A stretch of DNA of 64,000 nt, from the NCBI RefSeq assembly GCF_016734765.1, contig NZ_JAERQE010000008.1:1-64000 (forward strand), written 5' to 3'. A program made the position numbers and the translations under genes. Below, piece after piece: positions 34,989 to 43,953 of the stretch. Numbering within the stretch: the first letter of the stretch is position 1; each line of letters starts with the position of its first letter. The DNA comes from Microvirga soli. Its GTDB lineage: Bacteria > Pseudomonadota > Alphaproteobacteria > Rhizobiales > Beijerinckiaceae. A model generated the notes under the pieces. It made no database searches and was not told where the DNA came from. It worked only from the letters and a program-made list of their open reading frames with translations.

Positions 34989-35363
34989 ATGTTGAATGGC
35001 TTGCGTGTTCTCGTGGTCGAGGACGATCCTGCTATCGCAACCGACATCAGCGACCTCATCGAGCGGGCTGAAGGGGAGGTGATCGGTCCCGTGGGATCGC
35101 TGCGTGAGGCCCGGCAGGCGGTGAAAGCCGATCAGGCCATCCACGGCGCGGTGCTTGATGTGAATCTGGGCGATGGGGATGTCACGCCCGTGCTCGAATC
35201 CCTGCGCGCCCGGAAGGTCGGCGTCGTGGTTTATACCGGAAGCGCCGGGCTGCCCTCGGGCGTGGGCGACCGCCATCCCGACATCGTCGTGCTTCAGAAG
35301 CCCGTACAGCCCGGCCGTCTCGTGGGTGAAATTCAGCGCGCCTGTCGCGGCGTAAGCGTGTGA
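34989..35363 (+). CDS. Single-domain response regulator
   Basis: The 124-residue protein is a bare receiver domain: acidic pocket VVEDD (residues 9-13), phospho-acceptor Asp57 in GAVLDVNLGDG, Thr83 in VVVYTGS and Lys104 in VVLQKPVQP. No output domain follows. GAGGAG precedes the ATG. It is divergent from the HisKA_2 kinase at 33242 and is its likely partner. Such regulators can act as phosphate sinks or as partners in stress-signalling relays. Its strand shows no EcfG motif. Confidence 0.9.
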   Translation: MLNGLRVLVVEDDPAIATDISDLIERAEGEVIGPVGSLREARQAVKADQAIHGAVLDVNLGDGDVTPVLESLRARKVGVVVYTGSAGLPSGVGDRHPDIVVLQKPVQPGRLVGEIQRACRGVSV

Positions 35364-35375
35364 GGGATCACACCA

Positions 35376-36698
35376 TCAGCGAAGGGCGATGGTGTGGAAG
35401 AAGCTGCCTGTCACTAGACCTCTGCGGTGGCCGGCGATGCCAAGATCCTGGCCCTCTGCATCTGTGATCCTGGCGAAAGCAGCCTCTTCGGACATGTCGC
35501 TCTGCGTCACCGAGGCATAGTGGAATTCATGGCCGACAAGGCGCGAGCCAGCTCGTCCAAGCGCCCCGTCATTGAGCAGATCCGCAACCCGATAACCGAG
35601 GTGCATTTTGCGCCTAGCATAGCTCGTCTCGACCGGAAGGAGGCCTGCCATGGAGTGCGTATGGCCATCACCGTCTTCGAGAGACTGCCCTAGCACCATG
35701 TAGCCGCCGCATTCCCCATGAACAGGTCGGCTCGCTGCAAAGCTCCGCAGCCCTTCGAGAAAGCGGCTGGCATCGGCAAGGCGTCCCGCGTGCAACTCCG
35801 GGTAGCCTCCAGGCAGCCAACAAACGTCGCAGTCAGACGGCGGAGGCTCGTCGGCGAGAGGCGAGAAGGTCACGATCTCCGCACCTGCCTTGCGCCAGCC
35901 CGCGAGCACATGCGGGTAGACGAAGGAGAAGGCTTGGTCCGTCGCCAGCGCGATGCGCTGGCCCGGCGGCGGCAGGGGGATCACGTCGTCAGGGCTGTCG
36001 AGCTGCGTGGGGCCGGCGAGGGCTAAGAGCCGGTCGAGATCGACAGCGCCTTCCACCGCATCCGCCAGGCGCTCCAGCCGTGCGTCGAGTTCCTCCGTCT
36101 CGCCTGCCTGGACAAGACCGAGATGGCGCTCTGGCAGAGCCAAATCCGCGTTGCGCATGAGAGCGCCGAGAACGGGCAGGCCGATGCGGGCCATGCCATC
36201 CTCCACCAGCCTGCGGTGCCGCTCGCTCGCGACCTTGTTCAGCACCACGCCGGCCACGTTAATCCGTGGATCAAACCGGGCACAGCCGAGCGCGACAGCG
36301 GCGGCCGATTGCGCGTGTCCCGATACGTCCAGCACAAGGACCACCGGCCAGCCGAGGAGAGCGGCGATGTCGGCGCTCGCGCCCGTGCGGCCGATCTCGT
36401 GGCGGATGCCGTCAAAGAGCCCCATCGAGCCTTCGGCAATCACGAGATCGGCGCTGCCAGCAGCCTGCGACGCGATGGAGCCGAGCAACGGTCCGTTCAT
36501 GGCAAAGCTGTCGAGATTGAAGCTCGGGGCGCCGGTGGCGGCCGCGTGAAACGCCGGGTCGATGTAGTCGGGGCCGCATTTCACGCCGCGCACGTTGAGG
36601 CCCCGGCGGGCGAGCGCCCGCTGCAGGCCGAGCACGACAGTCGTCTTGCCCGAACCCGAACGGGGCGCGGCGATGAGAAGGCCGGGGCCGAGGCTCAC
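35376..36698 (-). CDS. cobB: Cobyrinic acid a,c-diamide synthase (hydrogenobyrinate type)
   Basis: The 440-residue enzyme amidates the a and c side chains using glutamine and ATP. The N-terminal P-loop domain has APRSGSGKTTVV (residues 12-23) and VKCGPDYIDP. The C-terminal class I amidotransferase domain has catalytic Cys330 in GECGGYMVLG and a late histidine in GHEFHYASV. The GTG at 36698 overlaps the cobA stop (GTGA); the longer open frame upstream is antisense-like sequence inside cobA. In the O2-dependent route the substrate is hydrogenobyrinic acid. Confidence 0.93.
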   Translation of the reverse strand: MSLGPGLLIAAPRSGSGKTTVVLGLQRALARRGLNVRGVKCGPDYIDPAFHAAATGAPSFNLDSFAMNGPLLGSIASQAAGSADLVIAEGSMGLFDGIRHEIGRTGASADIAALLGWPVVLVLDVSGHAQSAAAVALGCARFDPRINVAGVVLNKVASERHRRLVEDGMARIGLPVLGALMRNADLALPERHLGLVQAGETEELDARLERLADAVEGAVDLDRLLALAGPTQLDSPDDVIPLPPPGQRIALATDQAFSFVYPHVLAGWRKAGAEIVTFSPLADEPPPSDCDVCWLPGGYPELHAGRLADASRFLEGLRSFAASRPVHGECGGYMVLGQSLEDGDGHTHSMAGLLPVETSYARRKMHLGYRVADLLNDGALGRAGSRLVGHEFHYASVTQSDMSEEAAFARITDAEGQDLGIAGHRRGLVTGSFFHTIALR

Positions 36699-37489
36699 TG
36701 GGCGGCCTCGCTGCCGAACTCGAGCAGATGATTGGCAATGGCTGAGCGGAAGGCCGCAATGGCCCCGATGGCCACGATGGCAGGCGAGCGGATGAGCCCA
36801 TCCTCCGCAAGCTTCGGGAGGGTCGCGAGCGTTCCCTCCACGAGGCTCTCCTTGGCGGTTGTTGCCCCATGGACCACGAGCGCCGGCGTGTCGCCGGACA
36901 ATCCGCCTTCCATGAGGCCCTGCACGATGGACGACAGGTTCGAAACCGCCATGTAGAGCACGATGGGCGCGCCCGTGCGGGCCAGCGACGCCCATTCGAT
37001 CTCCGCATCCGGGGCAGGGTGGCCGGTGGCCAGGATCACCGCGTGGTTCGTCTTGCGCATGGTCGCGGGCACGCCGTGGATGGCCAGCGACGCAAGTCCG
37101 CTCGACACGCCCGGAATGATGCGGAAGGGAATGCCGGCCTCGGACAAGGCCAGGGCTTCCTCGCCGCCGCGTCCGAAGATGAAGGGGTCGCCGCCTTTGA
37201 GCCGCAGCACCCGCTTGCCCTCGCGGGCGAGCTGGATGAGCCGCTCGCAGATATCCCGCTGCACGGCCGAAGGCTTGCCGCCGCGCTTGCCGGCGAATTC
37301 GAGAGTGGCTCCCTCGCGGGCGAAGGATAGGACGGCCGGATCGACAAGGGCGTCGTAGACGATGACATCCGCCTTCGCGAGCGCGTTGAGGGCATGGATC
37401 GTGAGCAGGCCGGGATCGCCCGGGCCTGCGCCGACGAGCCAGACCGTGCCGGGCGCGAAGGGCGGCGTGAGGCGGGAGAGGGCGGTCAT
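36695..37489 (-). CDS. cobA: Uroporphyrinogen-III C-methyltransferase (SUMT)
   Basis: The 264-residue SAM-dependent enzyme methylates C2 and C7 of uroporphyrinogen III to make precorrin-2, the entry step of the corrin pathway. It has the SUMT motifs VWLVGAGPGDPGLLTIHA (residues 17-34), VYDALVDPAVL, RLKGGDPFIFGRGGEEA and IPGVSSGLAS. It lacks the CysG dehydrogenase/ferrochelatase domain, so it is the stand-alone type. It is translationally coupled to cobB and divergent from cbiD across 71 bp. Confidence 0.95.
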   Translation of the reverse strand: MTALSRLTPPFAPGTVWLVGAGPGDPGLLTIHALNALAKADVIVYDALVDPAVLSFAREGATLEFAGKRGGKPSAVQRDICERLIQLAREGKRVLRLKGGDPFIFGRGGEEALALSEAGIPFRIIPGVSSGLASLAIHGVPATMRKTNHAVILATGHPAPDAEIEWASLARTGAPIVLYMAVSNLSSIVQGLMEGGLSGDTPALVVHGATTAKESLVEGTLATLPKLAEDGLIRSPAIVAIGAIAAFRSAIANHLLEFGSEAAQ

Positions 37490-37560
37490 GCGGGTCTCCC
37501 GCCGTGACGAGCCGTCCCGAGATGGCTGTTGGAATTCATGAGGACGTTGTAAGAGGGCTT

Positions 37561-38664
37561 ATGGACGAGAGTAAACCCGCCGGATCGTTGCGCCGTGGCT
37601 GGACCACGGGCGCCTGCGCCACGGCGGCGGCCAAGGCAGCCTTTTTGGGCTGGCAGACGGGCGAATGTCCCGATCCCGTGGAAATCGTGCTGCCGGGCGG
37701 CGCCAGGCCGGCATTTTCCCTGGCAGTCGCGGAAACCATCGAAGGCGGCATGCGGGTCGGCATCGTCAAGGATGCCGGCGACGACCCGGACGTGACCCAT
37801 GGCGCCCTGGTGATCGCGACTGTCCGTGCCGGCGAGCCTGGCTCCGGCGTGACGTTCCGAGCCGGTGAGGGCGTAGGCACCGTCACCCGCGCAGGCCTGC
37901 CCCTGCCTCCCGGTGAGCCCGCGATCAATCCGGCGCCGCGCCAGATGATCCGCGACAACCTGGAGGAGGCGGCGCGAAGCCTTGGGGGACCGGCAGACGT
38001 CGAGGTGGTGATTTCCATTCCTGGCGGCGAGGCCATCGCTCAGAAGACCCTCAATCCGCGCCTCGGCATCCTGGGCGGGCTGTCGATCCTCGGCACCACC
38101 GGCGTGGTAGTTCCCTATTCCTGCTCGGCGTGGATCCACAGCATCTATCGCGGCATCGACGTGGCCCGCGCCGGTGGCCTCGATCATGTGGCCGGTGCTA
38201 CGGGTTCCACCTCCGAGAAGGCCGTGCAGGCGCTCTACAACCTGCCGGACTATGCCCTCATCGACATGGGCGACTTCGCCGGCGGCATGCTCAAATATCT
38301 GCGCCGCAATCCTGTGCCGAAGGTCACCATTGCGGGCGGCTTCGCCAAGATGACCAAGCTCGGTCAGGGCCTGCTCGACCTGCATTCGCGCTCCGGCGCG
38401 GTCGATCTCGCGTGGCTGTCCGAGCGCCTGCTCGAAGTTGGTGCCGAGCCCGCCATCGCGGAGCAGGCGCGCAGCGCCAACACGGCTCTCGAAGTTCTGG
38501 AGACCGCCAGAGGCCTCGGCCTTCCGCTGGCCGACGTGGTGGCGCAGCATGCCTGGCAGACGGCCGCCAAGGCCCTGCGCGGTGCCGATGTGGCCCTTGA
38601 GATCATCGTGTTCGACCGCAGCGGCGAACTCGTGGGCCGCTTGTCGTTCCATCCAGTGGCCTAA
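37561..38664 (+). CDS. cbiD: Precorrin-5 C1-methyltransferase CbiD
   Basis: The 367-residue protein starts with the CbiD hallmark RRGWTTGACATAAAKAA (about residues 11-27). It also has SYSCSAWIHSIYRGIDVARA-like and GNTGSTSEKAVQ-like regions (here VAGATGSTSEKAVQALYNLP). CbiD methylates C1 and is best known from the anaerobic pathway. Here it accompanies CobG, and no CobF is present, so it is inferred to replace CobF. The ATG at 37561 follows GAGGG; the open frame extends upstream to 37504. It converges with cobM, 11 bp apart. Confidence 0.93.
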   Translation: MDESKPAGSLRRGWTTGACATAAAKAAFLGWQTGECPDPVEIVLPGGARPAFSLAVAETIEGGMRVGIVKDAGDDPDVTHGALVIATVRAGEPGSGVTFRAGEGVGTVTRAGLPLPPGEPAINPAPRQMIRDNLEEAARSLGGPADVEVVISIPGGEAIAQKTLNPRLGILGGLSILGTTGVVVPYSCSAWIHSIYRGIDVARAGGLDHVAGATGSTSEKAVQALYNLPDYALIDMGDFAGGMLKYLRRNPVPKVTIAGGFAKMTKLGQGLLDLHSRSGAVDLAWLSERLLEVGAEPAIAEQARSANTALEVLETARGLGLPLADVVAQHAWQTAAKALRGADVALEIIVFDRSGELVGRLSFHPVA

Positions 38665-38675
38665 CTCTGCGGTTA

Positions 38676-39449
38676 TCATCGGCTGCCCTCGCGGGCGTTC
38701 GGGCGGAAGCGCCGGTCGTAATCGGTCGAGTAGAGCGCGCTGTCGCGAAAATCTTTTGCCTCCAGCGTACGCCCGACTAAAATCAGCGCCGTGCGCTCCA
38801 GCTTTTCCGCGCGCACCATGGCGGCGATCGTGGACAATGTGCCCTTGATCACGCGCTCGTCCGGCCATGAGGCACGCCAGACCACCGCCGCGGGACAGTC
38901 GGGGCCGTAGGCGGGCAGCAGATCCTCGACCACCTGCTCGATCACATGGATCGAAAGATGGATCGCGAGTGTCGCTTTCGTCTGCGCAAAGGTCGAAAGG
39001 CGTTCCGTCTCCGGCATGGCTGACGCCCGGCCCGAGGTTCGCGTGAGCACCACCGACTGCCCGACCTCCGGCACCGTCAGCTCGCGCCCGAGTGCAGCGG
39101 CGGCGGCAGCGAAGGCGGGAACGCCGGGTGTGATCGTGTAAGGGATACCAATCGCATCGAGCCGCCGCACCTGCTCGCCCAAGGCGCTCCAGATCGAGAG
39201 ATCGCCGGAATGGAGCCGCGCCACGTCCTCACCCTTCTCGTGGGCCTGCACATATTCGGCCGTGATAGCGTCGAGGTCGAGAGGAGCCGTGTCGACGATC
39301 CGCGCGCCGGGCGGGCACCACGACAGGATCTCCGGTGGCACGATGGAGCCGGCATAAAGGCAGACCGGACAGCGCTCGATGAGCGAACGGCCGCGTACGG
39401 TGATGAGGTCGGGCGCGCCGGGGCCTGCTCCGATGAAATGAACGGTCAT
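38676..39449 (-). CDS. cobM: Precorrin-4 C11-methyltransferase
   Basis: The 257-residue SAM methyltransferase has the tetrapyrrole methylase motifs [36 protein letters not shown] and [16 protein letters not shown], with the [12 protein letters not shown] segment characteristic of CobM/CbiF. It methylates C11 of precorrin-4. Its ATG overlaps the cobE stop by four bases, completing the coupled unit cobL-cobE-cobM. Confidence 0.95.
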   Translation of the reverse strand: MTVHFIGAGPGAPDLITVRGRSLIERCPVCLYAGSIVPPEILSWCPPGARIVDTAPLDLDAITAEYVQAHEKGEDVARLHSGDLSIWSALGEQVRRLDAIGIPYTITPGVPAFAAAAAALGRELTVPEVGQSVVLTRTSGRASAMPETERLSTFAQTKATLAIHLSIHVIEQVVEDLLPAYGPDCPAAVVWRASWPDERVIKGTLSTIAAMVRAEKLERTALILVGRTLEAKDFRDSALYSTDYDRRFRPNAREGSR

Positions 39450-39832
39450 GAGCCGGTCTCCAAACGCGCGAGGGCGCAGGTGGCGGAGCCCGATGCAATG
39501 CGCTCAAGGATGAGTTGTGCATGCGGCCCCGCGGCGCCGAGCGCTGTGGCTTCCGCCACCGATCCGACCCCGTGCGCCGCGATGGAGCGCGTCGATTGCG
39601 TGCGCACATGAGGCGCTGCCGCCAACAAGGCAGGTTCGGCAACACGTGCAGCGGCAACATCGAGCCGACGGGCGGCCTCCATGAAGGCGGGCAGGGAGGC
39701 GAGCGCCTCGATAGTCGCAAGCTTCCCGAGGGCATCGCGCGTGAACGATGCCCGCTCCAGCGCCTGCTCCACGAGCGCCACGATCTCGTCGGCCTCGACG
39801 CTTTGCCTGAACCCTACGCCGGCCACGATCAT
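39446..39832 (-). CDS. cobE: Cobalamin biosynthesis protein CobE (CbiG C-terminal-like)
   Basis: The 128-residue protein matches the small CobE/CbiG-C domain ([18 protein letters not shown] at the start; a [20 protein letters not shown] stretch near residues 90-110). Its role in the aerobic pathway is not settled. The ATG at 39832 overlaps the cobL stop by four bases (ATGA), which fixes the start; the longer open frame is rejected. Its own stop overlaps cobM in the same way. Confidence 0.88.
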   Translation of the reverse strand: MIVAGVGFRQSVEADEIVALVEQALERASFTRDALGKLATIEALASLPAFMEAARRLDVAAARVAEPALLAAAPHVRTQSTRSIAAHGVGSVAEATALGAAGPHAQLILERIASGSATCALARLETGS

Positions 39833-41040
39833 GGTTTCGTCACCACCCATTGCGTAACGGGCATCGCCGCCCGCCAACCATGCATGCCGCCTACAGCCTC
39901 GAGACGCGAGAGCGCCAAGCGCCGCATGGTGCCGCCGTGCCGTGCATAGAGCGTTCCGAGCAAGATCTCGGTCTCCAGCGTCACGGCATTGACGATGAGG
40001 CGCCCGCCGGATTTCAGTGCCGTCCAGGCAGCATCGAACACGCCGGGCTCCGACGCGCCGCCGCCGATGAAGACGGCATCCGGCCCCGGCAGATTGGCTA
40101 GGGCCTCGGGCGCCTGCCCGATGCGGATGTCGAGGGCCGTGACGCCGAGCTCCTGCGCATTGCGTCGGGCGCGCTCGGCCCGTTCAGCCCGCTCCTCGAT
40201 GCCGATGCAGCGGTTGCGCGGATGACGCAGGCACCACTCGATGCCCACGGAACCTGCACCCAGCCCGATATCCCACAAAAGCTCACCGGCCTTCGGCGCA
40301 AGCGCTGCCAGGGTCAGTGCGCGGATCTCCGCCTTGGTGAGCTGGCCGTCATTCTCGAACCAGGAATCGGGAAGACCGGGCGTGAGCGGAACGATCCGAG
40401 CATCGCGCGACGCCACGACCTCGACCGCCACCGTGTTGAGCGGGTCGATGTCCATGATTTCGAACCGGTTCGCGTCCGCATGGCGGATGCGCTCACGCGG
40501 GCCGCTCATGGCTTCCAGCACCGTGACCGTCGAGGCGCCCATGCCGCGCGCCTTTAGCAGCTCCGCGAGCTTGCCCGGCGTCGAACTATCCCATGACAGA
40601 GTGAGAATGCGAGCGCCCGGTTGCAGGAAAGGGATGATCCGCTCCAGCGCCCGCCCGTGCAGGCTCACGCAGCTGCAATCCGGCAGGGACCATCCCAGGC
40701 GCGCAGCCGCGAGGCTGAAGGCAGAGGGCTGCGGATGGCATACAATCTCGTCCGCCGGGATCAGGTGCGCGAGTTCCGCCCCAACGCCGTAATGAAATGG
40801 ATCACCCGTCGCGAGAACGCAGGTCGGCTGCTCCCGGCGGGCCAGGATCATCGGGTAGCCCTCGGCAAAGGGCGAAGGCCAAGTCTGCGTCTGCGCGGAC
40901 AAGGGCGCCGCAAGCTCAAGATGGCGCATGCCGCCGATGACGAACTCGGCCCGGTCAAGCGCCGCCAGGGCGGCAGGGGAGAGCCCGGCGCGACCGTCCT
41001 CGCCGATGCCGATGATGGTGAGCCAGGGAGCCTTCCTCAT
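39829..41040 (-). CDS. cobL: Precorrin-6Y C5,15-methyltransferase (decarboxylating)
   Basis: The 403-residue bifunctional enzyme has an N-terminal tetrapyrrole methylase domain (WLTIIGIGEDGRAGLSPAAL, residues 5-24; CVSLHGR) and a C-terminal Rossmann methyltransferase domain (ELLWDIGLGAGSVGIEWCLR, then GIEERAERAERARRNAQELG). It methylates C5 and C15 and decarboxylates the acetate side chain at C12. The ATG at 41040 starts the domain exactly; the open frame to 41475 is antisense to cobK. It is divergent from cobK across only 37 bp. Confidence 0.94.
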   Translation of the reverse strand: MRKAPWLTIIGIGEDGRAGLSPAALAALDRAEFVIGGMRHLELAAPLSAQTQTWPSPFAEGYPMILARREQPTCVLATGDPFHYGVGAELAHLIPADEIVCHPQPSAFSLAAARLGWSLPDCSCVSLHGRALERIIPFLQPGARILTLSWDSSTPGKLAELLKARGMGASTVTVLEAMSGPRERIRHADANRFEIMDIDPLNTVAVEVVASRDARIVPLTPGLPDSWFENDGQLTKAEIRALTLAALAPKAGELLWDIGLGAGSVGIEWCLRHPRNRCIGIEERAERAERARRNAQELGVTALDIRIGQAPEALANLPGPDAVFIGGGASEPGVFDAAWTALKSGGRLIVNAVTLETEILLGTLYARHGGTMRRLALSRLEAVGGMHGWRAAMPVTQWVVTKP

Positions 41041-41077
41041 GCTCGACTCCGCGTCAGAATTCGGGGAAAAGGAGCAC

Positions 41078-41830
41078 ATGCGCATTCTCATTCTGGGCGG
41101 CACGACGGAGGCTTCCGCACTCGCGAGGTGTCTCTCCGGACGATCCGAGTTCAGCCCGCTTCTGTCCATGGCCGGGCGCACCAGCGACCCACGACCCCTG
41201 CCGATCCCGACCCGCATCGGCGGCTTCGGCGGGGTGGAGGGGCTTGCCCGCTTCCTGGTGGAGGAGCGGATCGAGGCGGTGATCGATGCCACCCATCCCT
41301 TCGCGGCCGTGATGTCGCGCAACGCGGCTGAGGCCTGCGCGCAAGTGCGTGTCTCGCTGCTCGCCCTGCGCCGACCGCCTTGGACCGCCCAAAAGGGTGA
41401 CCAGTGGATCGAAGTCAGCTCGATGGAGGAGACTGTCCAAGCGCTGGGCGATGAACCCCGACGCGTGTTTCTCACCGTGGGGCGTCTTGAGCTCCCGCCC
41501 TTCGCGGCTGCGCCGCAGCATACCTATCTTGTGCGCACCATCGAGCCCATCAGGGATGCGCTGCCGGTGCCGCACGTCATCACGATCCAGGACCGCGCGC
41601 CTTTCAATGAAGCATCCGAACGAGCGCTGATGGAGCGCGAACGCGTCGAGGTGGTAGTCACCAAGAACTCGGGCGGAAGCGCGACCTATCCGAAGATCGC
41701 GGCAGCTCGCGCTCTCGGGCTGCCCGTCATCGTCGTGGCGCGGCCGCAGAAACCTCGCGGCGTCGAGGAGGTTGTGAGCGCGGACGCTGCCCTGGAATGG
41801 CTCGAGCGCCATCACGGCCGCACTCCGTAG
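41078..41830 (+). CDS. cobK: Precorrin-6A reductase
   Basis: The 250-residue protein begins MRILILGGTTEASALARCL, the NADPH-binding start of CobK/CbiJ. It continues with EAVIDATHPFAAVMSRNAAE and VTKNSGGSATYPKIAAARAL, both family hallmarks. It reduces precorrin-6A to 6B. AAAAGGAG precedes the ATG at 41078; the frame is open upstream but not protein-like. Its 3' end overlaps that of cobJ by 19 bp (convergent). Confidence 0.94.
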   Translation: MRILILGGTTEASALARCLSGRSEFSPLLSMAGRTSDPRPLPIPTRIGGFGGVEGLARFLVEERIEAVIDATHPFAAVMSRNAAEACAQVRVSLLALRRPPWTAQKGDQWIEVSSMEETVQALGDEPRRVFLTVGRLELPPFAAAPQHTYLVRTIEPIRDALPVPHVITIQDRAPFNEASERALMERERVEVVVTKNSGGSATYPKIAAARALGLPVIVVARPQKPRGVEEVVSADAALEWLERHHGRTP

Positions 41831-42576
41831 AAGCGCGGCGTGTAGACATAGGGTGCCTTGTCGTCAGAGCGCTCGATGAGCTTGGTGGTGCTGGCGCCGA
41901 TGGTCACGACGGTGGACATGTCGGCCATGGAGGCTTCGACCTCCGAGAGCGGCACGATCCTGATCCGCTCGTCCGGCCGCATCACGGCTCGTGCAAGGAT
42001 GATCGGCGTGTCGGGACCGCGCGTCTCCGCCACGATCTTGAAAGCGGCGCCGAGCTGCCAGGGCCGAGCCGAGGAAATCGGGTTGTAGAGCGCCACGACG
42101 AAATCCGCCGTGAGAGCGGCGCGCAGCCGCGCCTCGACAACGTCCCACGGCTTCAAATTGTCGGAGAGCGACATGACGCAGAAGTCGCCCCCAAGTGGCG
42201 CGCCCACGCGGGCCGCCGCCGCAAGCATGGCCGTAATGCCGGGCTCGACGCGGATGTCGAGGCTGCGCCAGGCAGGATCGCCATTGTCGACAGCCTCGAA
42301 CACGGCCGCCGCCATGGCGAACACGCCGGGATCGCCGCCGGATACCACAGCCACGCGTGCTCCTTTCGCGGCAAGATCGAGGGCGAAGCGCGCGCGATCA
42401 AGCTCGACCCGGTTGTCCGATGAATGGCGGCGCTGGCCTGCCCGCTCCGGAATACGGTCGACATACGGCCCGTAGCCGACAAGATCGGTCGCGGAGGCGA
42501 GCGCCTCCGCGGCGGCGGGGGTCAGATAGCGCGGATCGCCCGGGCCCAGGCCTACGATGGTGACGAGGCCCGTCAT
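41812..42576 (-). CDS. cobJ: Precorrin-3B C17-methyltransferase
   Basis: The 254-residue enzyme performs C17 methylation and ring contraction. Motifs: VTIVGLGPGDPRYLTPAAAE (residues 5-24), DLVGYGPYVDRIPE, VAVVSGGDPGVFAMAAAV and VALYNPISSARPWQL. It is the last gene of the riboswitch-led unit and overlaps cobI by four bases. Confidence 0.95.
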   Translation of the reverse strand: MTGLVTIVGLGPGDPRYLTPAAAEALASATDLVGYGPYVDRIPERAGQRRHSSDNRVELDRARFALDLAAKGARVAVVSGGDPGVFAMAAAVFEAVDNGDPAWRSLDIRVEPGITAMLAAAARVGAPLGGDFCVMSLSDNLKPWDVVEARLRAALTADFVVALYNPISSARPWQLGAAFKIVAETRGPDTPIILARAVMRPDERIRIVPLSEVEASMADMSTVVTIGASTTKLIERSDDKAPYVYTPRFYGVRP

Positions 42577-43313
42577 ACGCGCCTCCCTTGACCCGGCACG
42601 ATGATGAGCGAGAAATAGGGAGCGTCGAAATCCTCAGGCATCTCGGGAAGTGGGATGATCTTCTCTTCCGCCATTGTGGCGCGCTCCACATAGATCGCGC
42701 GCTCCAGAAGGCCTGCTGTGCTGAGTGCAGCACGAACCTTCGGCAGGTTGCGTCCGAGCTTCATCACCACGGCGGCATCGGTGCCGGACAGGCGCCGCGT
42801 CAGCTCCGCTTCCGGCAATGTGCCGGGCACAATTGTGAGCACGTCGTCGCCCCAGGTGATCGGCGCGCCAGCGCGCGTCCAGGCGCCCGACATGCCCGAC
42901 ACGGCCGGCACGACTTCTGTCGGCACCTTGTCCTTGAGACGCCACCAGAGATGCATGAAGGAGCCGTAGAAGAAGGGATCGCCCTCGCTAAGGACAGCAA
43001 CTGTGCGGCCTGCCTCGATCTCGGCGAGGAGCCCTGCTGCCGCTTCCTCGTAGAAGGGATTGAGAGCGGCCGCGTAATCGGGGTGATCGGCGGGAATTTC
43101 CGTCGTCACCGGATAGACGAGCGCGATCTCCCGCTCAGGATCCTCGCCGACGATCGCATCCGCGATGGTGCGTGCGCTGCCGCGCCGTCCACGCTTGCAG
43201 AAATGAACCAGCCGGTCAGCCGTTTCCAGAATCCTGCGGGCGCGCACGGTCATGTAGTCCGGATTGCCGGGGCCGAGGCCTAAGCCGAAGAAGCGGATGG
43301 TGTCGTTCGCCAT
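42573..43313 (-). CDS. cobI: Precorrin-2 C20-methyltransferase
   Basis: The 246-residue enzyme makes precorrin-3A. Motifs: FFGLGLGPGNPDYMTVRARR (residues 8-27), VAVLSEGDPFFYGSFMHLWW and VPAVSGMSGAWTRAGAP. The ATG at 43313, seven bases after the cobH stop and behind GAGG, was chosen over an open frame reaching 43424 that overlaps cobH. Confidence 0.95.
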   Translation of the reverse strand: MANDTIRFFGLGLGPGNPDYMTVRARRILETADRLVHFCKRGRRGSARTIADAIVGEDPEREIALVYPVTTEIPADHPDYAAALNPFYEEAAAGLLAEIEAGRTVAVLSEGDPFFYGSFMHLWWRLKDKVPTEVVPAVSGMSGAWTRAGAPITWGDDVLTIVPGTLPEAELTRRLSGTDAAVVMKLGRNLPKVRAALSTAGLLERAIYVERATMAEEKIIPLPEMPEDFDAPYFSLIIVPGQGRRV

Positions 43314-43320
43314 ATCCACC

Positions 43321-43953
43321 TCACTCCACCGGGTTCGCAAGGGCATTGACGGCCGCCGCCGCCATGGCGCTGCCACCGCGTCGGCCGTGGACCACGAGGT
43401 ACGGCACACGCCCGTCGCGGGCAAGCGCCTCCTTGGACTCCGCCGCCCCGATGAACCCGACCGGAATGCCGATCACGGCGGCGGGCTTCGGCGCGCCGGC
43501 ATCGAGCAATTCGAGCAGATGAAAGAGCGCGGTGGGCGCATTGCCGAACACGACGAGCGCGCCTCCCAGCCGCTCGCGCCACAGCTCCATGGCGGCGGCC
43601 GAGCGGGTGTTGCCGAGCTCCATGGCGAGTGCTGGAACGCGCGGATCGTCCAATGTGCAGATCACCTCGTTGTTCGCCGGCAGCCGCGCCCGGGTGATGC
43701 CGTTCGCCACCATCTTGGCATCGCACAGGATCGGCGCGCCATTCTTCAGGGCGGCTTCCGCCTTTGCAGCGAAATCGGCGGAGAGATCGATGTCCTTCGG
43801 AAGATCGGTCATGCCGCAGGCATGGATCATTCGCACGGCGACGCGCTCGGCGGTGCCCGAGAAACGTGAGAGATCCGCCTCTGCCCGGATGATCGCAAAG
43901 GAGCGGCGGTAAATTTCCGCGCCTTCGCGGATGTAGTCGCGAGCCTCGCTCAT
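43321..43953 (-). CDS. cobH: Precorrin-8X methylmutase
   Basis: The 210-residue enzyme moves the C11 methyl to C12, giving hydrogenobyrinic acid. It has the catalytic histidine (His44) in VRMIHACGMTDLPKDI and the conserved GNAPTALFHLLELLD and GIPVGFIGAAESKEAL segments. It overlaps cobG by four bases. Confidence 0.95.
   Translation of the reverse strand: MSEARDYIREGAEIYRRSFAIIRAEADLSRFSGTAERVAVRMIHACGMTDLPKDIDLSADFAAKAEAALKNGAPILCDAKMVANGITRARLPANNEVICTLDDPRVPALAMELGNTRSAAAMELWRERLGGALVVFGNAPTALFHLLELLDAGAPKPAAVIGIPVGFIGAAESKEALARDGRVPYLVVHGRRGGSAMAAAAVNALANPVE

Noticed and set aside
35369..35396. 9-bp hairpin CACACCATC/GATGGTGTG between the response regulator and cobB ends
   Set aside because: No T-run on either strand, and it includes the cobB stop region; it may be chance or a weak shared 3' structure.
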